From contig JAGVXR010000003.1 in assembly GCA_018303645.1 (NCBI GenBank), forward strand, positions 1 through 17,748: a stretch of DNA of 17,748 nucleotides, in the 5' to 3' direction. The position numbers were made by a program, and so were the translations under genes. Positions within the stretch are counted from its first letter, which is position 1, and each line of letters starts with the position of its first letter. Origin of the DNA: Candidatus Woesearchaeota archaeon. GTDB lineage: Archaea > Nanobdellota > Nanobdellia > Woesearchaeales > GW2011-AR4. The notes below the pieces were generated by a model. The model was not told the origin of the DNA, searched no databases, and worked only from the letters and a program-made list of their open reading frames with translations. Shown one piece after another: positions 6,081-13,530 of this stretch.

Positions 6081-8048
6081 ATGGAAAATATAAAGCAGAT
6101 ATGCGATGAGATACTTGAAGAAATCAAAAAAAATAATGTGGAAACCAAGCGCGAATTGAATCAGATAAAACTGAGAATCCTGAACAGGCACAAGCCCAAT
6201 GGAAAAGCAAGCCATATCCCAAAAAATGCCGACATTTACTTTGAGGCATCCAAGGAGGAGAGGCAAAAGCTTAAAGAAATACTCTCGCTGAAGCCTGTGC
6301 GTACAATAAGCGGGGTTGCCCCGATTGCATTGATGTCAGAGCCTTATCCATGCCCGCACACAATGAAAGGCATTGGCCCTTGCACTTACTGCCCCGGAGG
6401 CCCTGGCTCGGCTTTTGGCAATGTGCCTCAAAGCTACACGGGAAAAGAGCCTTCAACAAGAAGGGCAATAAGAAATAATTACGACCCTTACCTTATTGTT
6501 TTCAACAGGCTCGAGCATTATATTGCAATGGGCAGGGTTCCTGACAAGGCGGAAATAATAATACAGGGCGGAACTTTCACTTTTTTTCCAAGGGCTTACC
6601 AGGAATATTTCGTTAAGTACGCCTTAAAGGCGATGAATGACTTCTCCAAACTGTTTTTTGAAAAAAATGGCAATTTGGATTTTGCAAAGCTAAAAAAATT
6701 CTTTGAGCTGCCAATGGCAATGAGCGATGACGGCAATAGAATCCGAAGAGTGCAAAAAAAAATATTGCATATTAAAAATATGGATTTGAATGATTTGGAA
6801 GTTAGGAAAAATGTTGATTTTATTATTTTTGAAAATAATATTAATAATGCGTCAGATGAGCTAAAAAATAGTAAACAGAATGAAATAACCGTGTCAGAGC
6901 AAAAACAAGAGCTAGAGTCTATTGGAAATGGGATTAAAAATGCAAACTTACTGGCGATAAAAAACATACAAAACAAAATAAAAACTGAAGACAATCAAAA
7001 CTTATCATTGAGGCAGATACAAAAAGAAAACGAGACTTCTTTGATTAGGTGCGTAGGCTTGACAATAGAGACAAAAAGCGACTTTGGAAAATTGTACCAT
7101 GGCAATCTGATGCTTGAGCTTGGCTGCACAAGGGTCGAGCTTGGAATACAAAGCATTTATGATAATGTTCTTGAAGCTACAAACAGGGGAAATTCAGCTG
7201 CCGACAACATTGAGTCAATAAGAACCCTGAAAGACCTGGGCTTCAAGATAAATGCCCATTACATGCCTGGGCTGCCTTTGACAACAAAAGAGATGGATTT
7301 AACGGGGATTAAATCCTTATTTGAAAGCCCTGACTACAAGCCCGACATGCTGAAAATCTATCCGTGCATGGTGATGAAAGGAACAAAGCTTTATGATGAC
7401 TGGAAGCGGGGAAAATTCAAGCCATTGACGACATTGGAAGCGGCTGAAATGATTGCAGAGGCAAAAAGGTTTGTGCCAGAATACGTGAGAATTACCAGGA
7501 TACAGCGCGACATACCTACTTATGTTACAGCAGGTGGGGTGGACAGAACTAATTTAAGGCAATACGTTGAGAAATTATGCACAGAAAAAGGAATAAAATG
7601 CAGATGTATAAGGTGCAGGGAAGCTGGCTTAAACTCGATTCAGAATAAAAATATTAACTTAGGAAACCTTAAACTGAAAGTTTTAGAATATGAGGCATCT
7701 AAAGGTAAAGAATTTTTCATTTCAGCGGAAGATATTGAAAATGACGTAATTTTTGGATATTGCAGGCTAAGGTTTCCTTCACAGTTCTTAAGAGAAGAAA
7801 TAACAAAAGATTCTGCTTTAATAAGAGAATTGCACGTATATTCTGCAGCTGTCCAGATAGGCAAAAAATCAGATGACAGCTTTCAGCATAAAGGGGTAGG
7901 CAAGCAATTAATGGCTAAAGCTGAAGAAATTGCAAAAGAGCATAAAAAGAGCAAGATTGTTGTGATTTCTGGGATTGGAGCAAGGCAGTATTTCTCTCGG
8001 CTTATGTATAATTATGATGGCCATTATATGTCAAAAATGCTGAACTAA
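6081..8048 (+). CDS. elp3: Elp3-family tRNA U34 modification enzyme (radical SAM plus acetyltransferase) with a long insertion
   Basis: A 655-aa enzyme that installs the cm5 group on wobble uridine 34 of tRNA using SAM and acetyl-CoA. The N-terminal helical tRNA-binding part is residues about 1-80. The radical SAM cluster is C91-X9-C101-X2-C104 followed by PGGP, and the barrel contains IIIQGGTFTF (159-168), RCVGLTIET (323-331) and LGIQS (354-358). A second Cys cluster (CRCIRCREAG, 507-516) precedes the C-terminal GNAT domain, with RELHVY (582-587), acetyl-CoA loop QHKGVGKQLM (602-611) and the final YMSKML. Oddities: about 115 extra residues, Asn/Lys/Glu-rich, at about 189-306, where relatives as I know them have a short linker; and ETKSD instead of the usual ETRPD at 330-334. 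Archaeal Elp3 is usually about 540 aa. It is followed after 1 bp by an m5C methyltransferase gene. Confidence 0.95.
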   Translation: MENIKQICDEILEEIKKNNVETKRELNQIKLRILNRHKPNGKASHIPKNADIYFEASKEERQKLKEILSLKPVRTISGVAPIALMSEPYPCPHTMKGIGPCTYCPGGPGSAFGNVPQSYTGKEPSTRRAIRNNYDPYLIVFNRLEHYIAMGRVPDKAEIIIQGGTFTFFPRAYQEYFVKYALKAMNDFSKLFFEKNGNLDFAKLKKFFELPMAMSDDGNRIRRVQKKILHIKNMDLNDLEVRKNVDFIIFENNINNASDELKNSKQNEITVSEQKQELESIGNGIKNANLLAIKNIQNKIKTEDNQNLSLRQIQKENETSLIRCVGLTIETKSDFGKLYHGNLMLELGCTRVELGIQSIYDNVLEATNRGNSAADNIESIRTLKDLGFKINAHYMPGLPLTTKEMDLTGIKSLFESPDYKPDMLKIYPCMVMKGTKLYDDWKRGKFKPLTTLEAAEMIAEAKRFVPEYVRITRIQRDIPTYVTAGGVDRTNLRQYVEKLCTEKGIKCRCIRCREAGLNSIQNKNINLGNLKLKVLEYEASKGKEFFISAEDIENDVIFGYCRLRFPSQFLREEITKDSALIRELHVYSAAVQIGKKSDDSFQHKGVGKQLMAKAEEIAKEHKKSKIVVISGIGARQYFSRLMYNYDGHYMSKMLN

Positions 8049-8049
8049 A

Positions 8050-9003
8050 ATGGAGCAAGTTCCTTTTCACAATATTTCTGAAATAACCTTCAAGCCAAAA
8101 TTCATAGACCGCTATTCAAATCTTACAGACTGGGAAGCCTTCAGGCAGTGCTCTTTGTCTTTTCTTAAAAGGTCGATAAGAGTCAACACATTAAAAATAA
8201 CAATAAAAGAATTAAAGCAAAGGTTAGAAAAAAATTGGAAGTTGGAGCAAATCCCATGGTGCAAAGACGGGTTCTGGATAGAGCATGCAAAGAAGGAAAG
8301 AAGGGATATCGGCAATTTAATTGAGCATTCTTTGGGTTATTTCTACATACAGGAAGCAGCATCCATGATTCCGCCTATTATTTTAGAGGCAAAACCAAAT
8401 GAAATTGTTTTGGACATTGCAGCATCGCCTGGCAGCAAGACAACCCAGATTGCGCAGTACATGGAAAACAACGGAATTTTGATAGCGAACGATTACACAA
8501 TTGACAGGATGAAGCCATTATCCATCAACCTGCAAAGATGCGGGGTTTCAAATGCCATAATAACACTGATGGAAGGGCAGTGGTTCAAAAGAAGCGGCAT
8601 AGGGTTTGACAAAATCCTTGTGGATGCGCCATGCTCCGGCACTGGCACCATAAGGAAAAGCCTGAAAACAATAAGCATATGGAACCCTGACATGGTGAAA
8701 AGGCTTTCAATAACACAGAAGCAGCTGATTGAAACGGGATTTAATCTGCTCAAAGAAAATGGAACAATGGTTTATTCAACCTGCTCGCTTGAGCCAGAAG
8801 AAAATGAAGCAGTGGTTGATTTTTTAATCAACAAATATGAAAATGCAAAGCTGGAAGAGATAAGATTGGATATAAAAAGAAGCAATGCAATTCTGGAATT
8901 TGATGGCAGGAAATACAACGATGAAGTCAAAAGATGCCTTAGAATCTGGCCGCAGGACAATGATACGGAAGGTTTTTTTGTGGCGAAAATTAGAAAGGAT
9001 TAA
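8050..9003 (+). CDS. NOL1/NOP2/Sun-family RNA m5C methyltransferase
   Basis: A 317-aa SAM-dependent enzyme forming 5-methylcytosine in RNA. An N-terminal domain with RVNTLK (44-49) is followed by the Rossmann methyltransferase: motif I VLDIAASPGSKTTQ (120-133), acidic SAM contact NDYTIDR (147-153), motif IV DAPCSGTGT with C195, and motif VI YSTCSLEPEENE with C245. By analogy with the family, C245 is the nucleophile and C195 helps release the product. The end (LRIWPQDNDTEGFFVAKI) is the standard family C-terminus. The absence of an extra RNA-binding PUA or NusB domain suggests a tRNA methyltransferase of the archaeal Trm4/NSUN6 kind rather than RsmB, but the target is inferred. It starts 1 bp after elp3, so both are probably cotranscribed, giving a tRNA-modification operon. 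Confidence 0.93.
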   Translation: MEQVPFHNISEITFKPKFIDRYSNLTDWEAFRQCSLSFLKRSIRVNTLKITIKELKQRLEKNWKLEQIPWCKDGFWIEHAKKERRDIGNLIEHSLGYFYIQEAASMIPPIILEAKPNEIVLDIAASPGSKTTQIAQYMENNGILIANDYTIDRMKPLSINLQRCGVSNAIITLMEGQWFKRSGIGFDKILVDAPCSGTGTIRKSLKTISIWNPDMVKRLSITQKQLIETGFNLLKENGTMVYSTCSLEPEENEAVVDFLINKYENAKLEEIRLDIKRSNAILEFDGRKYNDEVKRCLRIWPQDNDTEGFFVAKIRKD

Positions 9004-9009
9004 ATATAG
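8999..9009 (+). promoter_or_regulatory. TATA box for the 140-aa gene
   Basis: ATTAAATATAG is centred about 24 bp before ATG 9029 and overlaps the stop codon (9001-9003) of the methyltransferase gene. Confidence 0.55.
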
Positions 9010-9028
9010 AATACCTTTAGAATGATAC

Positions 9029-9451
9029 ATGGCTTTAGGATGTCCAGAATCTAATTTGGCAGACTCCGTTAGTAGCAGTCACGAAGAAAAAACTGGCACA
9101 CACTTAACGAGGAGAGTCCATTTGCTTCTGCAAGAGCCACATAAAAAGCCCGTAATACGAACGCTAGGAGAGCTTGTTGTGGTAAGTGGCACAGAATCTA
9201 GCAAACCGCTTTTCCTGCATGTTTACAAGCCTATAGGTAATTTGCCTGACGGCAACTCTGTTGTGAGTATAGACACTTTCTATGACAGGGAATATGTTGT
9301 TGGTGAGTTGATAAAAATTGGCTTCCGGGAGGTGCCTGAAGGATACCAACCGCCTAGAGCTTACCAAATTTCACAAAATTTGCTGAAAAATATAAGTGAA
9401 GGAAATTTTGAAGATGTAAATTTAACAGGCATAATGTCTAATATAAATTAG
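9029..9451 (+). CDS. Hypothetical protein, 140 aa
   Basis: I do not recognise this protein. It is soluble, with no signal peptide or membrane helix. The first 30 residues are polar and Ser/Thr-rich, probably disordered. A beta-rich middle follows (TLGELVVVSG at 45-54, PLFLHVYKPIG at 60-70, VVSIDTFYD at 78-86), then YVVGELIKIGF and a helix near the end (LLKNI). Support for it being real is the ATG at 9029 sitting at the right distance from a TATA box, plus no competing frame. Codon use is slightly different from its neighbours, with fewer AAG/AAA-rich runs and more CGx and CTx codons around 9100-9170, which may mean recent acquisition; this is a weak impression. It converges on tfe with only 8 bp between the stop codons. 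Confidence 0.75.
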   Translation: MALGCPESNLADSVSSSHEEKTGTHLTRRVHLLLQEPHKKPVIRTLGELVVVSGTESSKPLFLHVYKPIGNLPDGNSVVSIDTFYDREYVVGELIKIGFREVPEGYQPPRAYQISQNLLKNISEGNFEDVNLTGIMSNIN

Positions 9452-9459
9452 AAGTTTTA

Positions 9460-9996
9460 TTAAGCCCTTCCCTTTATCCTTCCGTTGCCTATTGCATGCC
9501 CGTTCTGCAGTTCCTTTATCTTGCTTCTCAGGAAGTCAATAGTCTTTGTGTTGTCCTGGTGGTTTAGGATGTTGCCGCATTCAGGGCACCTGTACTCCAA
9601 GTCAACAGCTTTTTCAAAGCCAACCCTTACGCAGGCATTCGGGCATAGGTAAAAGTTGCCTACATTGGCTTCCTCCTCCCTGAGCCTGACAGTATACTTT
9701 GCTAATTTCTCCTTGTTTGTCTTGTCAAGCAGTTCCTTAACGCGCTTTTTGTTGAATGTCCAGTAGCTTATGTACCATCCTTTTTGCCTGTCCTTTTTCC
9801 TGTAGTAGGTGACAAGGTTGCAGTTGTAAAGCCTGTAAAGAATGTTCCTTACTTCATGTATATCCCGGTCCACCTTGTCCGCTATCTTGAAATCAGAAAT
9901 GTTTTTCTTGTCTTTGAGGTATTCTATGATTTTAACAGAATCCTCTCCCACTACTTCCTTTACCGCATCATATATTTTTGTGTTGGTCAGTTTCAT
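9460..9996 (-). CDS. tfe: Transcription initiation factor E, alpha subunit (TFE)
   Basis: A 178-aa archaeal homologue of TFIIE-alpha, which helps RNA polymerase open promoters and stabilises the open complex. The N-terminal winged helix (about 1-90) has the family pattern VKIIEYLKDKKNISDFKIADKV, then HEVRNILYRLYN and KGWYISYWTFN. A charged helix follows, then a zinc ribbon with C118, C122, C137 and C140 (CPNAC and CPEC). A basic tail follows. I choose ATG 9996, because TFE proteins start just before the first helix. An in-frame extension to 10077 would add 27 residues unlike the family, and the TATA-like GTAAATAT at 10014-10021 sits upstream of 9996. The length fits the usual 160-190 aa. It is a single gene, divergent from the Nudix gene across a 360-bp gap. 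Confidence 0.94.
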   Translation of the reverse strand: MKLTNTKIYDAVKEVVGEDSVKIIEYLKDKKNISDFKIADKVDRDIHEVRNILYRLYNCNLVTYYRKKDRQKGWYISYWTFNKKRVKELLDKTNKEKLAKYTVRLREEEANVGNFYLCPNACVRVGFEKAVDLEYRCPECGNILNHQDNTKTIDFLRSKIKELQNGHAIGNGRIKGRA

Positions 9997-10013
9997 TTTA
10001 TTTGTTTTTATTA

Positions 10014-10021
10014 TGTAAATA
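10014..10021 (-). promoter_or_regulatory. TATA-like element for tfe
   Basis: Minus-strand ATATTTAC is centred about 22 bp upstream of the chosen ATG at 9996. It supports that start over the longer frame. Confidence 0.5.
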
Positions 10022-10074
10022 TCCCACTCTTTTAAGCAAGGTGCAGAAGAAAAGAGGTGATTGAAAAACTCCTG

Positions 10075-10219
10075 CATCCCCTTAAAAGGTGGGATAAATT
10101 AAACATGATTGTTATCCCTATCTCTACGCTTTTACCCTCTCTTTAATCCACCCCTATTAACTCAATATAAACATGATTGACTGTATTCTGCTGCAATAGG
10201 TTTAGAAAGCTATTGCATA
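10075..10219. other. Gene-free region with competing inverted repeats
   Basis: Nothing here codes. The pentamer ATCCC (10076-10080) can pair with GGGAT (10091-10095), but GGGATAA (10091-10097) also pairs perfectly with TTATCCC (10112-10118), so the two hairpins exclude each other. The 11-mer AAACATGATTG occurs at 10101-10111 and again at 10169-10179. A perfect 8-bp stem, TGCAATAG (10192-10199) with CTATTGCA (10210-10217), closes a 10-nt loop. This could be a small structured RNA or overlapping operators upstream of tfe. Confidence 0.4.
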
Positions 10220-10254
10220 CTTTCCGAGCACTTGTTGTATATAAAGTTTATTGT

Positions 10255-10297
10255 CTTTTAGTATATACATTTTAAAGTATATGTTTTATAGTATAGG
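10255..10297 (+). repeat. Three near-tandem AGTATA-containing repeats
   Basis: The copies are CTTTTAGTATATAC (10255-10268), TTTTAAAGTATATG (10270-10283) and TTTTATAGTATAGG (10284-10297). They lie 40-80 bp upstream of the Nudix TATA box. They may be activator or repressor sites; the AT-rich content makes chance repeats possible. Confidence 0.4.
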
Positions 10298-10332
10298 TTA
10301 TATATAAATGTTTCTGTTTTGATGAATAAAAG

Positions 10333-10346
10333 TTTTTATATAAAAT
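10333..10346 (+). promoter_or_regulatory. TATA box for the Nudix gene
   Basis: TTTTTATATAAAAT is centred about 24 bp before ATG 10364, indicating a leaderless transcript and supporting that start over GTG 10358. Confidence 0.6.
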
Positions 10347-10363
10347 AGGACTACCTTGTGTAT

Positions 10364-10783
10364 ATGCCAACAGAAAAAAGCTGCGGAGCTGTTGTTTTTA
10401 AACGGCAGAAAGATGGAGTAAAATACCTCATTTTGCATTACGGAGCCGGGCACTGGGATTTCCCAAAGGGCAAGCAGGAAAAGAATGAGAAGGAAGAGCA
10501 AACAGCTGCAAGGGAAATAAAAGAAGAGACTGGGATTGAGGACATTGAGTTTGTTGACAATTTCAGGGAAGTTGTCAAATACTTCTACAAAAAGGATGAT
10601 GAAACCATTTACAAGGAAGTTGTTTTTTTTCTTGCGCAGTCAGCAACAGAGCAAGTAAAACTCTCTTTTGAGCATATTGGATATGCGTGGATGAGCTACG
10701 AGCATGCTGATAAAAAGCTGACTTTCAACAACGCAAAAGAGCTCTTAAGAAAAGCTAATCAGTTTATTTATAAAAACATCTAG
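10364..10783 (+). CDS. Nudix hydrolase, Ap4A-hydrolase (MutT)-like
   Basis: A 139-aa soluble hydrolase of nucleoside diphosphates linked to another moiety. The Nudix box is complete at residues 36-58: G36, E42, R50-E51, E54-E55 and G57, matching GX5EX7REUXEEXGU, which binds Mg2+ and performs catalysis. The preceding AGHWDFPKGKQEKNE and the opening SCGAVVF resemble the asymmetric diadenosine tetraphosphate hydrolase branch, so Ap4A clearance is the best guess; substrate assignment within Nudix is unreliable. The ATG at 10364 is preferred to the GTG at 10358 from TATA spacing and family alignment. Its length is normal. The carbamate kinase gene follows after 15 bp, with its own TATA box inside the last codons of this gene. 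Confidence 0.9.
   Translation: MPTEKSCGAVVFKRQKDGVKYLILHYGAGHWDFPKGKQEKNEKEEQTAAREIKEETGIEDIEFVDNFREVVKYFYKKDDETIYKEVVFFLAQSATEQVKLSFEHIGYAWMSYEHADKKLTFNNAKELLRKANQFIYKNI
10767..10777 (+). promoter_or_regulatory. TATA box for carbamate kinase
   Basis: TTTATAAAAAC is centred about 27 bp before ATG 10799, inside the end of the Nudix coding region. Confidence 0.5.
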
Positions 10784-10798
10784 CAAAATCAACAAAAG

Positions 10799-11716
10799 AT
10801 GACACCTATTGTAATTGCCCTTGGCGGTAACTCATTGATTAGGCAAAATGAGATTGGAAGATACGAAGAGCAGTTAAAAAATGTAAGGAATGCCTGCAAG
10901 GAAATTGCCAAAGCATCCAGATTTTTCTCTCTGGCAATTACGCATGGCAACGGCCCGCAAGTAGGAAATTTAGAGATACAAATGAAAAAGGCAAAGTTCA
11001 TTGTACCAGAAATGCCTTTGGATGTTGAAGGCGCAATGACCCAGGCCCAGATAGGCTATATGATCCAGCAGTCTCTGCACGAATTTATCCCCGGCAGAAG
11101 AATAGCCACAGTCTTAACACAAACGCTTGTTGATGAATATGATTCTGCCTTTAAGAAACCAACCAAGTTCATCGGGCCGGTTTATTCAAAAAAAGAAGCG
11201 CAGGCAATGCAAAAAAAGGGCATCAAGCTGGTTTTCCAGAAAAACAAAGGCTTCAGAAAGGTTGTGCCTTCCCCGCAGCCAAAAAAGATAATTGAACTTG
11301 AAACAATAAAAGAGATGCTTAAAAGAAAGCATATAGTTATTTGTTGCGGAGGGGGAGGGATACCTGTTGTAAAAAAGGATGGGAAACTAGCCGGGGTAGA
11401 AGCAGTCATAGACAAAGACAGCACATCACAGCTTCTGGCAAATTCGATAAACGCTGACATGCTTGTCATCCTTACTGATGTAGAGTTTGTAAAGCTCAAC
11501 TTCGCCACCAAGCACGAGAAAAACCTTCACAAAGTAAAAGCAAGCTTATTGGGAGATTACTTAAAGCAAGGTCATTTTGAAGAAGGCTCAATGAAGCCTA
11601 AAGTAAATGCGGTCCTGAATTTTTTGAAGTCTGGCGGTAAAAAAGCAATAATAACCTCATTAAACAGATTAATGCCTGCCTTGAACAGTAAAACTGGCAC
11701 AATTATCTCGCATTGA
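10799..11716 (+). CDS. arcC: Carbamate kinase
   Basis: A 305-aa amino-acid-kinase-fold enzyme that interconverts carbamoyl phosphate plus ADP with carbamate plus ATP. In fermentative organisms it makes ATP at the substrate level. Family signatures: VIALGGNSLI (5-14), THGNGPQVG (48-56), EGAMTQAQIGYMIQQ (77-91), GGGGIPV (184-190), GVEAVIDKDSTSQLLA (199-214) and ILTDVE (224-229), with the terminal GSMKPKV (263-269) and KTGT (298-301). The length matches the usual 305-315 aa. No arginine deiminase or ornithine carbamoyltransferase lies next to it, so the source of carbamoyl phosphate is unknown; in some archaea the enzyme may run toward synthesis. It has a TATA box of its own but could also be read through from the Nudix gene. 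Confidence 0.95.
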   Translation: MTPIVIALGGNSLIRQNEIGRYEEQLKNVRNACKEIAKASRFFSLAITHGNGPQVGNLEIQMKKAKFIVPEMPLDVEGAMTQAQIGYMIQQSLHEFIPGRRIATVLTQTLVDEYDSAFKKPTKFIGPVYSKKEAQAMQKKGIKLVFQKNKGFRKVVPSPQPKKIIELETIKEMLKRKHIVICCGGGGIPVVKKDGKLAGVEAVIDKDSTSQLLANSINADMLVILTDVEFVKLNFATKHEKNLHKVKASLLGDYLKQGHFEEGSMKPKVNAVLNFLKSGGKKAIITSLNRLMPALNSKTGTIISH

Positions 11717-11741
11717 GCCAAAGGTTTTAATTCAAAACCCT

Positions 11742-11753
11742 AATATTTAAATA
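11742..11753 (+). promoter_or_regulatory. TATA box for polX
   Basis: AATATTTAAATA is centred about 26 bp before ATG 11776 in the 59-bp gap after carbamate kinase. A leaderless transcript is expected. Confidence 0.6.
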
Positions 11754-11775
11754 CATAAAACTAATATTCTCTTCT

Positions 11776-13491
11776 ATGAAAAACATTGAGGTTGCAGAGC
11801 TTCTTAATGAAATAGCTGACTATCTTGAGTTTGCGGATGACACTTACAGGGTGAGGGCTTACAGGAAAGCTGCCTTGGTTATTGAAGGGCTTTCGGAGGA
11901 CATAGGGCAGGTTTGGAAAGACGGGAAACTGGAGGAGCTGCCTGGAATTGGAGAGGGCATCGCGAAGAAAATTGATGAATTCCTGAAGACAGGCAAATTG
12001 GAGTATATTGACGACTTAAAGAAAAAAACCCCTGTTGACATGGAAGGGCTTGGAAAAATTGAAGGAATTGGCCCAAAAACAATACTTAAGCTTTACAGAG
12101 AATTGAAAGTAAAAGATGTCAAAGGCTTGGAAAAAGCTGCAAAGCAGGGCAAAATACAAAAACTAGAGGGGCTTGGTCCTGTAGCTGAGCGGAACATCCT
12201 GAAAAGCATAGAGTTTGCAAGGAAAACAAAAGAAAGGGTGCCATTGGGATTTGCCTTGGGCAGCGCGGAGGAAGTTGCAACATTCCTGAAAAAGCTGAAA
12301 GACGTTGAGAGGGTCGGCATTGCAGGCTCTACAAGAAGGATGAAGGAAACAATCGGCGACATTGATATTCTTGCAACATCAAAGAATCCTGAAAAGGTGA
12401 TTGATTTCTTCGCAAAAATGCCGAATGTTGCGGATGTGCTTGCAAAAGGGGCTACAAAATCATCTATAAGATTGAGAGAAGGCATCCAAGTTGACTTAAG
12501 GGTTTTAGATGACAATATTTTTGGAGCAGCATTGCTTTATTTTACAGGCAACAAGGAGCACAACATAATCCTGAGAAGGATTGCAATAGAGAAAGGGCTT
12601 AAATTGAGCGAGTATGGATTGTTTAGCAATAAAACAAACAAAGTGGTGGCGGGCAGGACAGAAGAGGAAGTGTATAAAAAACTGGGTATGGACTATATCG
12701 AGCCTGAAATGAGGGAAGATGAAGGCGAGATTGAGATGGCGCAGCACCACATGCTGCCAAAGCTTATTGGCTACAATGACATAAAAGGAGATTTGCAGAT
12801 GCACACAAAATGGAGCGACGGCAATAATACGATAGAGGAGATGGCAATTGCTGCAAAAAAGCTCGGGCATGAGTATATTTGCATTACTGACCATACCGGA
12901 AAGCTTGCAATAGCAAATGCTTTAGACGAAAAAAGAATCAACGAACAAAGAAAAGAGATTGATAAAGTCAATAAAAAATTAAGCGGGATTAGAATATTGC
13001 AGGGTGTTGAAGTCAATATAAAAGACGATGGAGCTTTGGACATGCCTGACAAAGTGCTTAAAGAACTGGATATTGTCGTTGCTTCCATACACTCTGGATT
13101 TAAAAACCCAAAAGAAAAAATAACAAAAAGAATGGTTAAGGCAATGGAAAACAAAAATGTCGATATTATCGCGCATCCTACAGGAAGATTGATAACAAAA
13201 AGGGAAAGCTATGACATTGACTTGGATGCTGTTTTTGATGCAGCAAAGAAAACAGGCACGATAATGGAAATCAACTCATATCCTGAAAGAATGGATTTAA
13301 GAGACATTCATGTAAGGGCTGCTGTAAAAGCAGGAGTTAAATTGGTAATCAGCACAGACGCCCACAACACAGACCAGCTGCATTTCATAAAGCTTGGGAT
13401 TGGAACTGCAAGAAGGGGATGGGCTGCTAAGAATGATGTTATAAACACGAGAAGACTGAAGGAGATGATGAACTTATTAAAAGGCAGGTAA
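11776..13491 (+). CDS. polX: Family X DNA polymerase with C-terminal PHP domain
   Basis: A 571-aa repair polymerase that fills short gaps and, through its PHP domain, can carry metal-dependent 3' nuclease activity. The N-terminal 8-kDa-like domain has helix-hairpin-helix motifs: LPGIGEGIAKKI (55-66), IEGIGPKT (95-102) and LEGLGPVAE (130-138). The nucleotidyltransferase motif is GSTRRMKETIGDIDIL (184-199) with D195 and D197; the third carboxylate is D240 in QVDLRV. The PHP domain starts near 335 with GDLQMHTKWSDG (H343, D348), then TDHTG (H373), GVEV (E411), SIHSG (H439), HPTGR (H467) and STDAHN (D528, H530). The first His of the usual HxH pair is Gln341, so one metal ligand may be missing. 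The length is typical of bacterial and archaeal PolX. Confidence 0.95.
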   Translation: MKNIEVAELLNEIADYLEFADDTYRVRAYRKAALVIEGLSEDIGQVWKDGKLEELPGIGEGIAKKIDEFLKTGKLEYIDDLKKKTPVDMEGLGKIEGIGPKTILKLYRELKVKDVKGLEKAAKQGKIQKLEGLGPVAERNILKSIEFARKTKERVPLGFALGSAEEVATFLKKLKDVERVGIAGSTRRMKETIGDIDILATSKNPEKVIDFFAKMPNVADVLAKGATKSSIRLREGIQVDLRVLDDNIFGAALLYFTGNKEHNIILRRIAIEKGLKLSEYGLFSNKTNKVVAGRTEEEVYKKLGMDYIEPEMREDEGEIEMAQHHMLPKLIGYNDIKGDLQMHTKWSDGNNTIEEMAIAAKKLGHEYICITDHTGKLAIANALDEKRINEQRKEIDKVNKKLSGIRILQGVEVNIKDDGALDMPDKVLKELDIVVASIHSGFKNPKEKITKRMVKAMENKNVDIIAHPTGRLITKRESYDIDLDAVFDAAKKTGTIMEINSYPERMDLRDIHVRAAVKAGVKLVISTDAHNTDQLHFIKLGIGTARRGWAAKNDVINTRRLKEMMNLLKGR

Positions 13492-13499
13492 CCCGCAAT

Positions 13500-13512
13500 C
13501 TTTTTATATAAG
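13500..13512 (+). promoter_or_regulatory. TATA box for gap
   Basis: CTTTTTATATAAG is centred about 24 bp before ATG 13531, in the 39-bp gap after polX. Confidence 0.6.
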
Positions 13513-13530
13513 CTATAGTTAAAATTTATT

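Noticed and set aside
6648..6998. Intein or group I/II intron in Elp3
   Set aside because: The insert does not begin with Cys or Ser or end in HN-Cys/Ser/Thr, has no endonuclease motif, and is an uninterrupted frame without intron structure.
9997..10077. Upstream extension of TFE by 27 residues
   Set aside because: The extra residues do not resemble the family, and the TATA element would fall inside the coding region.
10255..10297. CRISPR array
   Set aside because: The repeats are only 14 bp, directly adjacent, AT-rich and without spacers or cas genes.
10358..10363. GTG start for the Nudix gene
   Set aside because: ATG 10364 fits both TATA spacing and the family N-terminus better.
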